Part shown: piece by piece, positions 35,213-44,275 of the stretch
Position numbering within the stretch: position 1 is the first letter of the stretch
How the letters are laid out: each line of letters starts with the position of its first letter
Assembly (NCBI GenBank): GCA_026421215.1
Contig: JAPKBN010000013.1
Coordinates: forward strand, 1 to 48,701
Length of the DNA stretch: 48,701 nt
Source of the DNA: Dehalococcoidia bacterium
GTDB lineage: Bacteria > Chloroflexota > Dehalococcoidia > Lucifugimonadales > Lucifugimonadaceae
Direction: 5' to 3'
The notes under the pieces: model-generated
What the model was told of the DNA's origin: nothing
Seen by the model: only the letters and a program-made list of their open reading frames with translations
The model's database searches: none
Made by a program: the position numbers and the translations under genes

Positions 35213-35635
35213 ATGGCACTGGACCCGAAGGTCTTCGAATTTGTATCCGAGAATCACAATGCCGTCTTGAGCACGTTTAGGCGTGATGGCGCCATCCAGA
35301 TGAGCATCGTCACGGCCGGCCCATACAAAGACGGCGTAGCTTTCTCCACGACAGAGGATCGTGCAAAGCTGCGTAATCTGGAACGGGATCCCCGTTGCTC
35401 GCTTCTCGCGTCCAAAGACAACTGGTGGGGCTACGTGGTGTTGGAGGGGCGGGCGCAGATCATCTCTTCAAAGACCGCCACTCCGGACGAACTCCGTGAT
35501 GCGATGCGCGACGTGTATCGCGCCGCAGCAGGTAAAGAACACCCTGACTGGGACGAGTACGACGATGCGATGGTCAAGGAAAATCGGGCCACCATCGTAG
35601 TGATCCCGGATGAGGTGTACGGCACGATCCTCTAG
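35213..35635 (+). CDS. PPOX-class (F420/FMN) split-barrel oxidoreductase
   Basis: A 140-residue flavin/deazaflavin reductase-like split barrel. Segments VFEFVSENHNAVLSTFRRDGAIQMSIVTAG, AFSTTEDRAKLRNLERDPRCSLLA and YVVLEGRAQI are typical of the PPOX-class F420-dependent family (Rv1155-like). Members bind FMN or F420; which cofactor is used here cannot be decided from the sequence. The ATG has AAGGAG. It lies between the aldolase (36 bases) and the kinase (72 bases), in the same direction. Confidence 0.85.
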   Translation: MALDPKVFEFVSENHNAVLSTFRRDGAIQMSIVTAGPYKDGVAFSTTEDRAKLRNLERDPRCSLLASKDNWWGYVVLEGRAQIISSKTATPDELRDAMRDVYRAAAGKEHPDWDEYDDAMVKENRATIVVIPDEVYGTIL

Positions 35636-35707
35636 TCCTGACGAAGCCAATCAACTTACCGGCCATCGATGCGACGTGGCCGTATTCAATGGAGACGATG
35701 CATCGGT

Positions 35708-36724
35708 ATGGCCTTTAATTTTGTGACGATCGGTGAAGTCCTGCTCCGCCTGACTACCCCGAGGAGTGAAAGACTGACGCAGGCCCGCCAGTTTGACGCC
35801 ATTTACGGCGGCACCGAGTGCAACGTGGCGGTCGCCTTAGAACAGTTCGGGGTCGAGCCGGCGCTAATCTCCAGAATCCCGGACAATGACATCGGGCAGG
35901 CGTGTGTGAACTACATCAGGCAGTACGGTGTGGACACCTCGTTAGTGGTTCGTAGCGGCGACCGTCTTGGCCTTTACTACCTTGAGATTGGTGCATCGGT
36001 ACGACCATCCGCCGTGGTGTACGACCGGGCTCGGTCGGCGATGTCAGAGATCGAGCCGGGGATGGTGGACTGGCCATCTGCGCTCGCCGGACGCGACTGG
36101 TTCCACTTCTCCGGCATTACATGTGCCATCTCCGAGAAGTCGACCGCCACAGTGGCAGCTGGCTGCCAAGCGGCTAAAGCTGCGGGCATGACCGTCAGCA
36201 TTGATTTCAACTACCGGAGCGCACTGTGGAGCCCGGAGGAGGGTGCGAAGCGGTTGGACCCGTTGATGCAGTACGTGGACGTTGCTATCGGGAGCGCGCG
36301 TGACCCCATCCTAGGCATCATGCTGGGAATGGCAGGCAACATCGAGCCCGATGACCGGAGCGCAGACGCGTACCGTCCGTTCGTTGAGAAGGCCGTCTCC
36401 AAATACGGGTTCGACAAGATGGCCCTGACCGTTCGAGATATTCACTCAAGCGATCACAACTCGTGGCAAGGCGTGTACTTCGATGGGTCTGAGATCGCCC
36501 TGAGCCGCCGGCACGAGCTTGAGATTGTGGATCGCGTCGGTGGTGGCGACGGGTTCGCCGCTGGAGCGATCTGGGGTGTCATGAACGGCTGGAATCGGCA
36601 ACAGGTCGCAGACTTTGCGACGGCGTCCGGGGCGATCGCCCACACCATCCACGGCGACTTCAACCTGGCGTCCGAGGCCGAGGTGCTAGCGGCAGCCTCA
36701 GGAAGCTCAGACGTCAGGCGTTAA
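35708..36724 (+). CDS. PfkB-family sugar kinase (2-keto-3-deoxygluconate kinase-like)
   Basis: A 338-residue ribokinase-family kinase. The N-terminal VTIGEVLLRLTTP and YGGTECNVAVALEQFGV are the PfkB substrate-binding region. GLYYLEIGASVRPSAVVYDRARSAMS is the motif typical of KDG kinases, and DRVGGGDGFAAGAI has the catalytic Asp. VSIDFNYRSALWSPEEG is a further KDG-kinase segment. It probably phosphorylates 2-keto-3-deoxygluconate or a relative, feeding the aldolase upstream. The ATG at 35708 was preferred to a start 13 codons earlier that encodes a basic non-conserved stretch. Confidence 0.9.
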   Translation: MAFNFVTIGEVLLRLTTPRSERLTQARQFDAIYGGTECNVAVALEQFGVEPALISRIPDNDIGQACVNYIRQYGVDTSLVVRSGDRLGLYYLEIGASVRPSAVVYDRARSAMSEIEPGMVDWPSALAGRDWFHFSGITCAISEKSTATVAAGCQAAKAAGMTVSIDFNYRSALWSPEEGAKRLDPLMQYVDVAIGSARDPILGIMLGMAGNIEPDDRSADAYRPFVEKAVSKYGFDKMALTVRDIHSSDHNSWQGVYFDGSEIALSRRHELEIVDRVGGGDGFAAGAIWGVMNGWNRQQVADFATASGAIAHTIHGDFNLASEAEVLAAASGSSDVRR

Positions 36725-36785
36725 TCGCCCAATACCTGGGGAAACCCTTAGTCCTTCACAGGCGGTTGGAGGGCACCCGCTGGCC

Positions 36786-37709
36786 TTACCCGAGGTGATC
36801 ACCGATCTTAAGTCCGGCTGCAGATGCGAATTCTGCGGCCGGTTCTTTTTTTGCGCCGCGCCGCTGCACACGTTTGACCATCACAGTGCCGTTGCCGGTG
36901 GCGACCTCAAAGCCCTGCTCTCCTAACGAGATGACGGTGCCGGGCGCAGCATTCGGATCGACGGACTCACCGAGGCCGGAATCGAATATCCGCAGCCTCT
37001 CATCATCATGAGTCGTACTTGCGCCGGGCTGGGGATTGCACCCGCGTATCAGGTTGTATATTTGCTGGGCGGGCAAGGACCAGTCGATCCGACCGTCTTT
37101 CGCTTTTGCCCAGCTCTCGTACGTAGATTTCGACTCGTTCTGGACTATCTTCGGAGCGTTCCCGTCCCGGACAAGGTCTATTGATTCGATCATCGCCTCT
37201 ACGCCCATTGGGTACAGGTGGTTGAAGTAGACGGACCCGAGCGTGTCGTCTGGCCCGATCTCGATCTCTTTCTGGAGAAGCACCGGCCCCGTGTCCAGGC
37301 CCTCGTCCGGCCAGAAGATTGTTAGACCGGTCCGATCTTCGCCCATGATGATCGGCCAGTTGATGGAGCTCGGCCCGCGGTGCAGAGGGAGCAGTGAGGG
37401 GTGGTACTGGATGGTGCCGTGGGTCGGCCCGTTGATCATCTCCATCGGTACGATGTCCGTCACGTAGGCCATAACGCATAGATCAGGCGACAACCCGTTG
37501 AACTGTTCGATTGCCTCATCGCTGCGGAATCGACCGGGCTGGAACAGCGGGATGTTGTGCTCAACGGCGCCGGCCTTGAGTGGGTCTTCCCGTCGGCCCT
37601 CCTGGTCTGGAGAGCAGAAAACCCCAACAACCTCATCCTTGCCCGTTTCGAAAATAGCGTTCAGTACCGATTGACCGAACGCCTGCTGACCGATTAGCAC
37701 GATACGCAT
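36786..37709 (-). CDS. formyltransferase family protein resembling the hydrolase domain of 10-formyl-THF dehydrogenase
   Basis: A 307-residue formyltransferase-fold protein starting MRIVLIGQQAFG. The core reads QYHPSLLPLHRG, INWPIIMGED, IFWPDEGLDTGPVLLQ and TYESWAKAKDGRIDW. This resembles the N-terminal hydrolase domain of ALDH1L1 (YHPSLLP, INW, FWADDGLDTGPILLQ) more than methionyl-tRNA formyltransferase. The His (103) and Asp (139) of the catalytic triad are kept, but Gln101 replaces the Asn found in Fmt. A C-terminal domain of about 110 residues is present. It may hydrolyse or transfer formyl groups from 10-formyl-THF; a role as the genome's Fmt is not excluded. Codons upstream of 37709 are not conserved. 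Confidence 0.8.
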   Translation of the reverse strand: MRIVLIGQQAFGQSVLNAIFETGKDEVVGVFCSPDQEGRREDPLKAGAVEHNIPLFQPGRFRSDEAIEQFNGLSPDLCVMAYVTDIVPMEMINGPTHGTIQYHPSLLPLHRGPSSINWPIIMGEDRTGLTIFWPDEGLDTGPVLLQKEIEIGPDDTLGSVYFNHLYPMGVEAMIESIDLVRDGNAPKIVQNESKSTYESWAKAKDGRIDWSLPAQQIYNLIRGCNPQPGASTTHDDERLRIFDSGLGESVDPNAAPGTVISLGEQGFEVATGNGTVMVKRVQRRGAKKEPAAEFASAAGLKIGDHLG

Positions 37710-37967
37710 CTGATGAAATTCTCCGGCGATTTTTGCGGCTTTGAGAAGCGGTGCGAATTCCGGCCGGATCGTTGTGTTGCAGTGGCGCCGACAGGAATGA
37801 AGCGATTCTAGCGCGGAAGCTTTGCGTACCGACATCGGTTCCTCAGGCGCATGGATACCTCTCTCATGCCCGCCGGGACACCTCATCCCTTGTTGCTTCC
37901 GTCTTCCACGGCCACAACTTACGAGGGGAAACCATATGTGATCTCTTATTCGTCGTAAAGTGATTGG

Positions 37968-38399
37968 GTGAATCTACAACCGAGCGATCAAAACATCGAA
38001 CCAGCTCAGGATACCGAACCAGCCCAGGATGATTTTCTCGGCTGGTTTCAACGCGGCCTTAAATACGCACAGCTTGGCTTCCCGGATCGAGCCGCGGAGT
38101 CGTTTGAGCAGGCTGAACAGATCGAACCGGAAGACGCGACACTTCAGTTCAACCTGGGCACTGCCTATCTGTCCCTGGGTAACTTTGTGCAAGCCGTGAC
38201 GAACCTAAACAGGTCGATAAAGCTGGACCCATCCAACTCTGACGCGTACGGCAATCGCGCCGTGGCGCACGCAGCACTAGGCCAGGAAGACCTCGTGGCC
38301 GTTGACGTGGAAACTGCTGTCTCGCTCGGAGCTCCCCCCGATGGTATTGAAACCATACTCACCTACGTCCGGGAGCGCGTAAACCCCAACCAGGACTAG
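37968..38399 (+). CDS. TPR-repeat protein
   Basis: A 143-residue protein with about three tetratricopeptide repeats: FQRGLKYAQLGFPDRAAESFEQAEQIEPED, LQFNLGTAYLSLGNFVQAVTNLNRSIKLDPS, then AYGNRAVAHAALGQEDLVAVDVETAVSLGAP. A Gln/Asp-rich N-terminus with a repeat EPAQD precedes them. It is probably a scaffold or binding protein; no partner is suggested by the neighbours. The start is GTG and there is no clear ribosome binding site. Confidence 0.85.
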   Translation: MNLQPSDQNIEPAQDTEPAQDDFLGWFQRGLKYAQLGFPDRAAESFEQAEQIEPEDATLQFNLGTAYLSLGNFVQAVTNLNRSIKLDPSNSDAYGNRAVAHAALGQEDLVAVDVETAVSLGAPPDGIETILTYVRERVNPNQD

Positions 38400-38472
38400 G
38401 GCCGAACGAGTGGTTATTTTTGGGTCTCGGAGATAAAGGGACTAGGCACGGCAGAATCTACTGGAGGTACCG

Positions 38473-38757
38473 ATGACAAGCCGATCACGACTTACACACG
38501 ATCAGGTCTCGGAGCGACTTGGCGTTGTCCCGGGATGGTCGCGGGTTGACGATAGCATTTCCAAGACGTTTGAGGCGCCGTCGTTCATGGAAGGCATCGC
38601 CTTCGTTCAATGCGTTGCCGAGATCGCCGAATCAAGGGATCATCATCCGGATATCGACATCCGATACACCCACGTGACGTTGACGCTATCGACCCATGAT
38701 ATGGGTGGACTGACGGGCCTTGACTTTGAGGTCGCGGAAGCGATAAACGCCCTCTAA
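38473..38757 (+). CDS. pterin-4a-carbinolamine dehydratase
   Basis: A 94-residue dehydratase of the DCoH family, which recycles 4a-hydroxytetrahydropterin or handles molybdopterin-like pterins. The signature is complete: AESRDHHPDIDIRY with His57, His58 and Pro59, then LTLSTHDMGGLTGLDF with His75 and Asp84. The size is typical. The ATG follows GGAGG. Its stop overlaps the end of the convergent MerR gene by 4 bases. The closeness to the folate-linked formyltransferase may be chance. Confidence 0.93.
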   Translation: MTSRSRLTHDQVSERLGVVPGWSRVDDSISKTFEAPSFMEGIAFVQCVAEIAESRDHHPDIDIRYTHVTLTLSTHDMGGLTGLDFEVAEAINAL

Positions 38758-39419
38758 CGAGAGGGCTGATCCCAGTCCGGATAAGCGGTCTCAAGCTCTC
38801 GCAACCTCATGTAGTCACGCAACGTAGCGAACGCGGCCCGTGCGGCCGTCGCTTTTCGCTGGGAAGGCTCGAACTGCATCGCCTCTGCCAGATGTTCCGC
38901 CAGGAAATGCGCCTCGGCGCGTGACACCGGCTGAAACTCATTGTGCCGCAGAATCATGTCGATTTCGACACCCTCGCTCAATAGACGGGCGGTGGCCCGA
39001 CCGGCTGCAAGATCGGCGCGATCAAACACCAGTCCGGACTCGTCTCGTCCTGGGCGAAGAATATCGGCCTCGATCAATCGTGCGAGCACATCCCGGTCTA
39101 TTCCCGTCTGTTCAAGGTAGTCCGCCAGGCTGACGGGCCCGCGTGTTGTGCGCGTGGGCGTGCCGGACAAACCGAGTTCAGCGGCCGGGTTGGGATTGTC
39201 AAGGATCCGGGCGATAACGGCGAGCGGAAGGCCGCGGTCCTGGAAATCCTTGATCCGGGCGATCCGTTCGACCATCTGTGGTCGGTACAAGGCTCGCGTA
39301 CGAGCCGTCTTGACTGGATGCGGAAGAAGATCCTGATTTACGTAGAAATTTATGGTCGCCGTGCTGACCCCGGTTTTCCGTGATAGCTCACCGACCGATA
39401 TGCCTTTTGCGGTTGCCAT
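38754..39419 (-). CDS. MerR-family transcriptional regulator
   Basis: A 221-residue MerR-type regulator. The winged-helix DNA-binding domain is VGELSRKTGVSTATINFYVNQDLLPHPVKTARTRALYRPQMVERIARIKDFQDRGLPLAVIARIL (residues about 9-75). The C-terminal 140 residues have no recognisable metal-binding Cys pattern; they hold SLADYLEQTGIDRDVLARLIEADILRPGRDE, a second helix-turn-helix-like segment, so it may respond to an organic ligand or protein. It ends convergently with the dehydratase. The 490-base gap upstream of it may hold its own target promoter. Confidence 0.9.
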   Translation of the reverse strand: MATAKGISVGELSRKTGVSTATINFYVNQDLLPHPVKTARTRALYRPQMVERIARIKDFQDRGLPLAVIARILDNPNPAAELGLSGTPTRTTRGPVSLADYLEQTGIDRDVLARLIEADILRPGRDESGLVFDRADLAAGRATARLLSEGVEIDMILRHNEFQPVSRAEAHFLAEHLAEAMQFEPSQRKATAARAAFATLRDYMRLRELETAYPDWDQPSR

Positions 39420-39612
39420 ATTGTCAAGTGCTCACTTATCAACTGGTTTGTATAACAGACTAGCCACTATAGAACGCAACGTCTAGTGTTCATCATCGAC
39501 GAATCCGGGACGAATGGGGTTATTCATGTGAGTAGTGAGAAGGGACGTGATTATCGCTGCGTCGCAACGATCAATAGGAATCCGGGCTTAGTAGTGGGCC
39601 GTAGATATTTTT

Positions 39613-39665
39613 AGAAGCGAGCCAACCGGGTTGGTACCGTGCACCGATCCGGGGGGCTCGCTTCT
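39613..39665 (+). repeat. hairpin with 11-bp perfect arms
   Basis: AGAAGCGAGCC (39613-39623) and its exact complement GGCTCGCTTCT (39655-39665) enclose 31 bases that can fold further (GGGTTGGTACC, ACCGATCC). CTTTCCTT follows. It could be a small structured RNA or a terminator; no gene ends directly before it on the plus strand. Confidence 0.65.
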
Positions 39666-39771
39666 CTTTCCTTGAGTCAGATGAAAATTTGAGAGGGGTC
39701 TCCCGGGGAAGGGCAGCGCGTCAGAGCGCGCTCCTGAGTTCACCCTCTGATCGCAAATATGGACGTTCTGG

Positions 39772-39791
39772 ATTCCCGCCTGGGTGGGAAT
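39772..39791. repeat. ATTCCC-N8-GGGAAT element (REP-like)
   Basis: ATTCCC, eight bases (GCCTGGGT), GGGAAT is a 6-bp inverted repeat in the setting GTTCTGG...GACGGG. It resembles widespread short intergenic repeats of the form GATTCCCGCCT...GGGAATGACG. A possible degraded relative of the left part lies at 29198-29222 (CAAATATAGATGCTCTGAATTCCC). Confidence 0.5.
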
Positions 39792-39906
39792 GACGGGTAG
39801 AAACGCCTGTCCTCACACGCACATAGAAGGGGGCGATTGATATCGACCCGAGGGGGTATCGCCAGGCCGCTTCAACCCATTCACCACACCAACCCCCCGA
39901 TGGGGG

Positions 39907-41034
39907 CTATTCCCACCGGAACAACCGGGTGGCGGCTGCAAACACGATCGCGCTCCAGGCCGCCAGGCCTGCCAGTTCACCCCAGATATCCGTGATCCCG
40001 GATCCGTCCGTCACAACGGCTCGCATAGCGTCCGCAAGGAACGTGAGTGGCAGGAACTGCGTCACAATCGTCACCACTCCCGGTAGGGCGTCCAGCGGGA
40101 AGAACACTCCGGACAGAAACATCATTGGCATCGAGACCAGGTTCGTGACCGGCGCCGCCACCTCCTCGGTACGGGCCACACCTGAGATCGCAAGACCCAT
40201 CGTCACGAACAGGATGCCACCGAACAACGCCAGCGCTATTACAAGCAGCCAGGAAACGACGTCGCCGTCGCCCACCGCGAGATCGAACAGAATCATACCG
40301 ACCAGCAGAAGGATCAGTGTCTGAAAGACCGATATGGACAACCGGGTCGATATCTGTGCGAACAGGAACTGCGCCGGGTTTACCGGTGCGGCCTTTAGTC
40401 GGCGTAGTACACCCTGCTGCCGGTACTGCACCAACGCGAATACGACACCGAATATGCCGAGCTGCATGATCGACATCGCTACGATCCCTGGAACCAGGAA
40501 CGCGGTGTAGCTTCGGTCATCGCCCTCGAGCGTTGATAGGGATATTGTGCCGAACTTCGCTGGGCCCTTTGTCACGCTGGAATCGGTGACATCGGGCGTG
40601 GAGGCCGCCTGCCTTTCGAGATCTCCGAGGATCTGGTCCAGTAGAGCCACGGCGAGTGCAGCACGCTGCGGCGACCGCTCATCGGTGGTCGCGGACACCG
40701 TTACAGGTCCGCCCGGCTCGGCGAAGCCTGCCGGAATGACGAACATTGCGTCGATCTCGCCGTCCGTGATCCGTTCCGTTTCTTTGCCCAGGCTGCCAAG
40801 TTCAACATCCACAAGTTCGTCGGTACGATCGGTTAACTGAAGGATTATCGCCGCCGAAGCTTCATTCTGGGCCTGGTCGACAATTCCGACATCGGCCCCG
40901 CTGAATCGATCAAAATCCAGCAGTCCGAAGATCACCATGATCAAAAAAGGAATGAAAAGCGAGAAGAAGATCGCCTGCCGGTTTCTGAAATACATCTTCA
41001 GGGAGGCAACCGTGAGACTCAGGGCGATCCTCAT
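39907..41034 (-). CDS. ABC-2 type transporter permease
   Basis: A 375-residue ABC-2 permease. An N-terminal membrane segment (AIFFSLFIPFLIMVIFGLLDF) is followed by a long soluble domain (about residues 45-180), then five hydrophobic segments: AFLVPGIVAMSIMQLGIFGVVFALV, VFQTLILLLVGMILF, VSWLLVIALALFGGILFVTMGLAI, SMPMMFLSGVFFPLDALP and GLAAWSAIVFAAATRLFRW. MMFLSGVFFPLDALP is a signature of the family. With the ATPase upstream by 24 bases it forms a two-component exporter. Substrate unknown (drugs, lipids or polysaccharides are typical). Confidence 0.93.
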   Translation of the reverse strand: MRIALSLTVASLKMYFRNRQAIFFSLFIPFLIMVIFGLLDFDRFSGADVGIVDQAQNEASAAIILQLTDRTDELVDVELGSLGKETERITDGEIDAMFVIPAGFAEPGGPVTVSATTDERSPQRAALAVALLDQILGDLERQAASTPDVTDSSVTKGPAKFGTISLSTLEGDDRSYTAFLVPGIVAMSIMQLGIFGVVFALVQYRQQGVLRRLKAAPVNPAQFLFAQISTRLSISVFQTLILLLVGMILFDLAVGDGDVVSWLLVIALALFGGILFVTMGLAISGVARTEEVAAPVTNLVSMPMMFLSGVFFPLDALPGVVTIVTQFLPLTFLADAMRAVVTDGSGITDIWGELAGLAAWSAIVFAAATRLFRWE

Positions 41035-41058
41035 CTGGAGGCTCGTTTGTACGCGGGG

Positions 41059-41834
<776 letters not shown>

Positions 41835-41838
<4 letters not shown>

Positions 41839-41879
41839 GGTTTTCGGATGAACACCTTGATCATTCCGTCCTGGCTCAT
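41835..41879 (-). CDS. 14-codon leader ORF upstream of the ABC ATPase
   Basis: MSQDGMIKVFIRKP ends in TGA that overlaps the ATPase ATG as ATGA. A good GAGGA lies 9 bases before its ATG, whereas the ATPase start has none. The arrangement fits translational coupling by a leader peptide. A longer upstream gene end is excluded by the sequence. It may have no function of its own. Confidence 0.45.
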
Positions 41880-42553
41880 ATCAAAATTTCCTCGACCACG
41901 GCTGGGGATACATGTGCACGTTGAGAGCTAATCACACAGTGTCAGTCTTGCATACCGAGCACGTGACTTCACATTAGCCCCGGCGAATCTTTGTTAATCT
42001 CGTGAATGCAAAAATCATGAGTGGATTTCAAGCCGCCGATTGATTGCCCATGAATGGCGCTCGCTAGCCGCCAGCGACCGAGAAGGTTATGAACTGGTCG
42101 AGATCGAGACTAATTTACTCATAGCACCGGCCACGAGATTACTTCCAGAGGCATGGCAGGGTGGGTGCATGTCGGAACTGGCAAAACGATCGATCGGAGA
42201 ACGCGACGCAGAAGGTACGACACTGCTCGTCCTCACAAGATCCGATCGACAACCGATAGGGTCGTGCCCGTTTGTTACAGGGACGCTTTATCCCTGTAAG
42301 GGAAGTGGTTTGAGATTGTGACAATCTTGCCTTGGGACGGTGTCTCGCAGTTATCGGGGCCAGATGACCTCAACATCTAGCGCAGGCTTCAACACCAGAG
42401 TAATCTCCGTGCGGACCTGTCTGGGTAGAACCCCACTCTCCGTCTGAGAGAGGGGGCAGAAAACTTCAATCCACCTCTGGCGCAAGTGGGAACATCATGC
42501 TTGCAAGGTCCAATAACTGCTGGCGGCAACTTACCGAGGATCAAGGAACAACA
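41880..42553. other. intergenic region with inverted repeats, no clear gene
   Basis: A 674-base gap between the ABC exporter (minus) and the D-aminoacylase (plus). TTACAGGGA-CGCTTTA-TCCCTGTAA (42275-42299) is a 9-bp hairpin and AGATTGT-G-ACAATCT (42313-42327) a 7-1-7 palindrome. A decayed hairpin-rich patch lies at 42425-42465. The open frame 42040-42321 (93 codons) has no recognised family and no good start, and I do not call it. Confidence 0.4.
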
Positions 42554-44152
42554 ATGAAATTCGACACCATCATCTCCGGTGGCACCGTGATCGACGGAAC
42601 CGGCACGCCAGGCGTACAGGTTGACATCGGTATCTCGGGTAAAGAGATCGCAGCCATAGGTGATCTGTCGGAATCCACTTCCGACAACGCGATAGACGCC
42701 ACCGGCTTGACCGTCACGCCCGGGTTCATCGACGTCCATGCCCACTCTGACGGTGCACTCCTGCTCGATGGTCAGCATGCGAGCGGCATCCGCCAGGGCG
42801 TCACGACGGAGATACTGTGCCCTGACGGACTCTCGTACGCTCCGCTTTCTCACGACGATTACCTGATGTACCGGAAGTACCTGTCCGGCATTCTGGGATT
42901 CCCGCCTGAAGATTTGGATATGTCGTCGATAGACGCGTTCCTCAGCAACTACCACCTCAAGACTTCATGCAACGTCGCCACCTTCATCGGCCACGGACCG
43001 GTGCGCATATCCGCTGTTGGTATGAACGACGTTCCCTTAAGAGGGGCCGACATGGACCGAGCGAAGGGCATGCTTCGGGAAGGACTTGAGCAGGGGGCTC
43101 GCGGTTTTTCAACCGGAATGTCCTACTACCCGAACGCGTACAGCGATACTGACGAGTTGGTGGAACTTTGTGAGGTAGCTGCCGAGTTCGGGTTGCCGTA
43201 CAGCACGCACCTGCGCAATCACAATCCTGAACGCGGATACGCCGGCGGGGGTGTCCTTGAAGCACTTGAGATCGGGCGTCGCTCGGGTGTCCCGGTCCAC
43301 CTTGAACACTACCGCACCGCACCGCCCCACATCGGCGATATCGCGTCGATCATGGATCCGGTGGACGCTGCCAAGGCAGAGGGCGTGGACGTATCGCTTG
43401 AGTGCTATGTCTACCCAGTAGGCTCAAGTTTCCCTCACACTTTCATCCCGGGCTGGGTGCATGAAGGTGGATCGGACGCCATGATGGAGCGGTTGCGAGA
43501 TCTGGAGACCCGTAAGGACCTGATCAAGTTCTTCCAGGAGACGCCAATAACTCCCATGGGCGGCAACATGTTCACAGCCATATCGGAAGGTCCCAACGAT
43601 GATCTGGTGGGCATGACATTTGAGGATGCGGCGGAAGCGAAGGGGACCTCTGTGGAGGAACTTGTGATGGAACTCATGGTGGAAGAGGAGATGGGCATCG
43701 GGTTTCGGGGAATCCCGCCGACAAGCGTACGGATCTGGCGTCAGCATGAAGAAGATGTGATGAACCTGCTGGACCGGCCGGACTACATGATCGGCAGCGA
43801 CTCCATCCCGATAGCTCCGCCGCTGGTCGGCATCGTCCACCCAAGGGCCTTCGGCTGCTTTGCTCGCTTCATAGGCCGACTCCGTCGCCGCTTCGACCGG
43901 CCGCTCGAACAGGTGATCCAGCGCGTTACCCAGAACCCGGCACAGCGCTTCAAGATCGACAAACGCGGCGTGATTGCTGACGGCAACTTTGCCGACCTGG
44001 TCCTGTTTAATGCGGACACCGTGAATGACCAGTCCTCGTTCGAAGACCCGGCTGTCCACCCATCTGGTATTCCGTACGTTTTCGTGAACGGCAAGTTGGC
44101 TGTAGAGAACGAGAAGGTGACCGGAGTACTTGCGGGAGAGGCCGTGCGCTGA
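42554..44152 (+). CDS. N-acyl-D-amino-acid deacylase (D-aminoacylase family)
   Basis: A 532-residue amidohydrolase of the D-aminoacylase branch, which releases D-amino acids from N-acyl derivatives. The N-terminal beta domain starts FDTIISGGTVIDGTG; TPGFIDVHAHSD has His62 and His64. GVTTEILCPDGLSYAP follows; its Cys is a known metal ligand position in this family. GFSTGMSYYPN, HLRNH and VPVHLEHYRTA continue the barrel, MIGSDSIP holds a catalytic Asp, and HPRAFGCFARF and DGNFADLVLFNADTV close it. The ATG at 42554 has AAGGA upstream. An amidohydrolase fragment at 1918 is a decayed relative. A 2-hydroxyacid dehydrogenase follows 123 bases downstream. Confidence 0.92.
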   Translation: MKFDTIISGGTVIDGTGTPGVQVDIGISGKEIAAIGDLSESTSDNAIDATGLTVTPGFIDVHAHSDGALLLDGQHASGIRQGVTTEILCPDGLSYAPLSHDDYLMYRKYLSGILGFPPEDLDMSSIDAFLSNYHLKTSCNVATFIGHGPVRISAVGMNDVPLRGADMDRAKGMLREGLEQGARGFSTGMSYYPNAYSDTDELVELCEVAAEFGLPYSTHLRNHNPERGYAGGGVLEALEIGRRSGVPVHLEHYRTAPPHIGDIASIMDPVDAAKAEGVDVSLECYVYPVGSSFPHTFIPGWVHEGGSDAMMERLRDLETRKDLIKFFQETPITPMGGNMFTAISEGPNDDLVGMTFEDAAEAKGTSVEELVMELMVEEEMGIGFRGIPPTSVRIWRQHEEDVMNLLDRPDYMIGSDSIPIAPPLVGIVHPRAFGCFARFIGRLRRRFDRPLEQVIQRVTQNPAQRFKIDKRGVIADGNFADLVLFNADTVNDQSSFEDPAVHPSGIPYVFVNGKLAVENEKVTGVLAGEAVR

Positions 44153-44275
44153 ACGCATCCCTCCTAGCCTACGAGGCGTCGATTGTAGACCCCGCAGAAA
44201 TGCCTCAGGAAGTTGCAGCAAGATCTTCGTTTCTTGCATCCACCAGCCAATCCAAGAATTCGGAGACCCAATTAA

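Larger units (their letters stand above)
39420..39906. other. 487-base intergenic region with hairpins and REP-like repeat
   Basis: Between the MerR gene and the ABC-2 permease end. It contains a hairpin with 11-bp perfect arms (39613-39665) and an ATTCCC-N8-GGGAAT element in a wider TCTGGATTCCCGCCTGGGTGGGAATGACG context (39753-39800). No open frame looks like a gene, and no RNA family was recognised. Confidence 0.5.

Noticed and set aside
36786-37886. 366-codon version of the formyltransferase
   Set aside because: The 59 residues before MRIVLIG are Arg/His/Cys-rich and unlike the family, whose fold starts at MRIV.
39420-39906. tRNA or known small RNA in the 487-base gap
   Set aside because: No cloverleaf or T-arm GGTTC-like sequence was found; only generic hairpins are visible.
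42040-42321. 93-codon open frame before the D-aminoacylase
   Set aside because: No family resemblance, no ribosome binding site and it runs through a hairpin; treated as non-coding.
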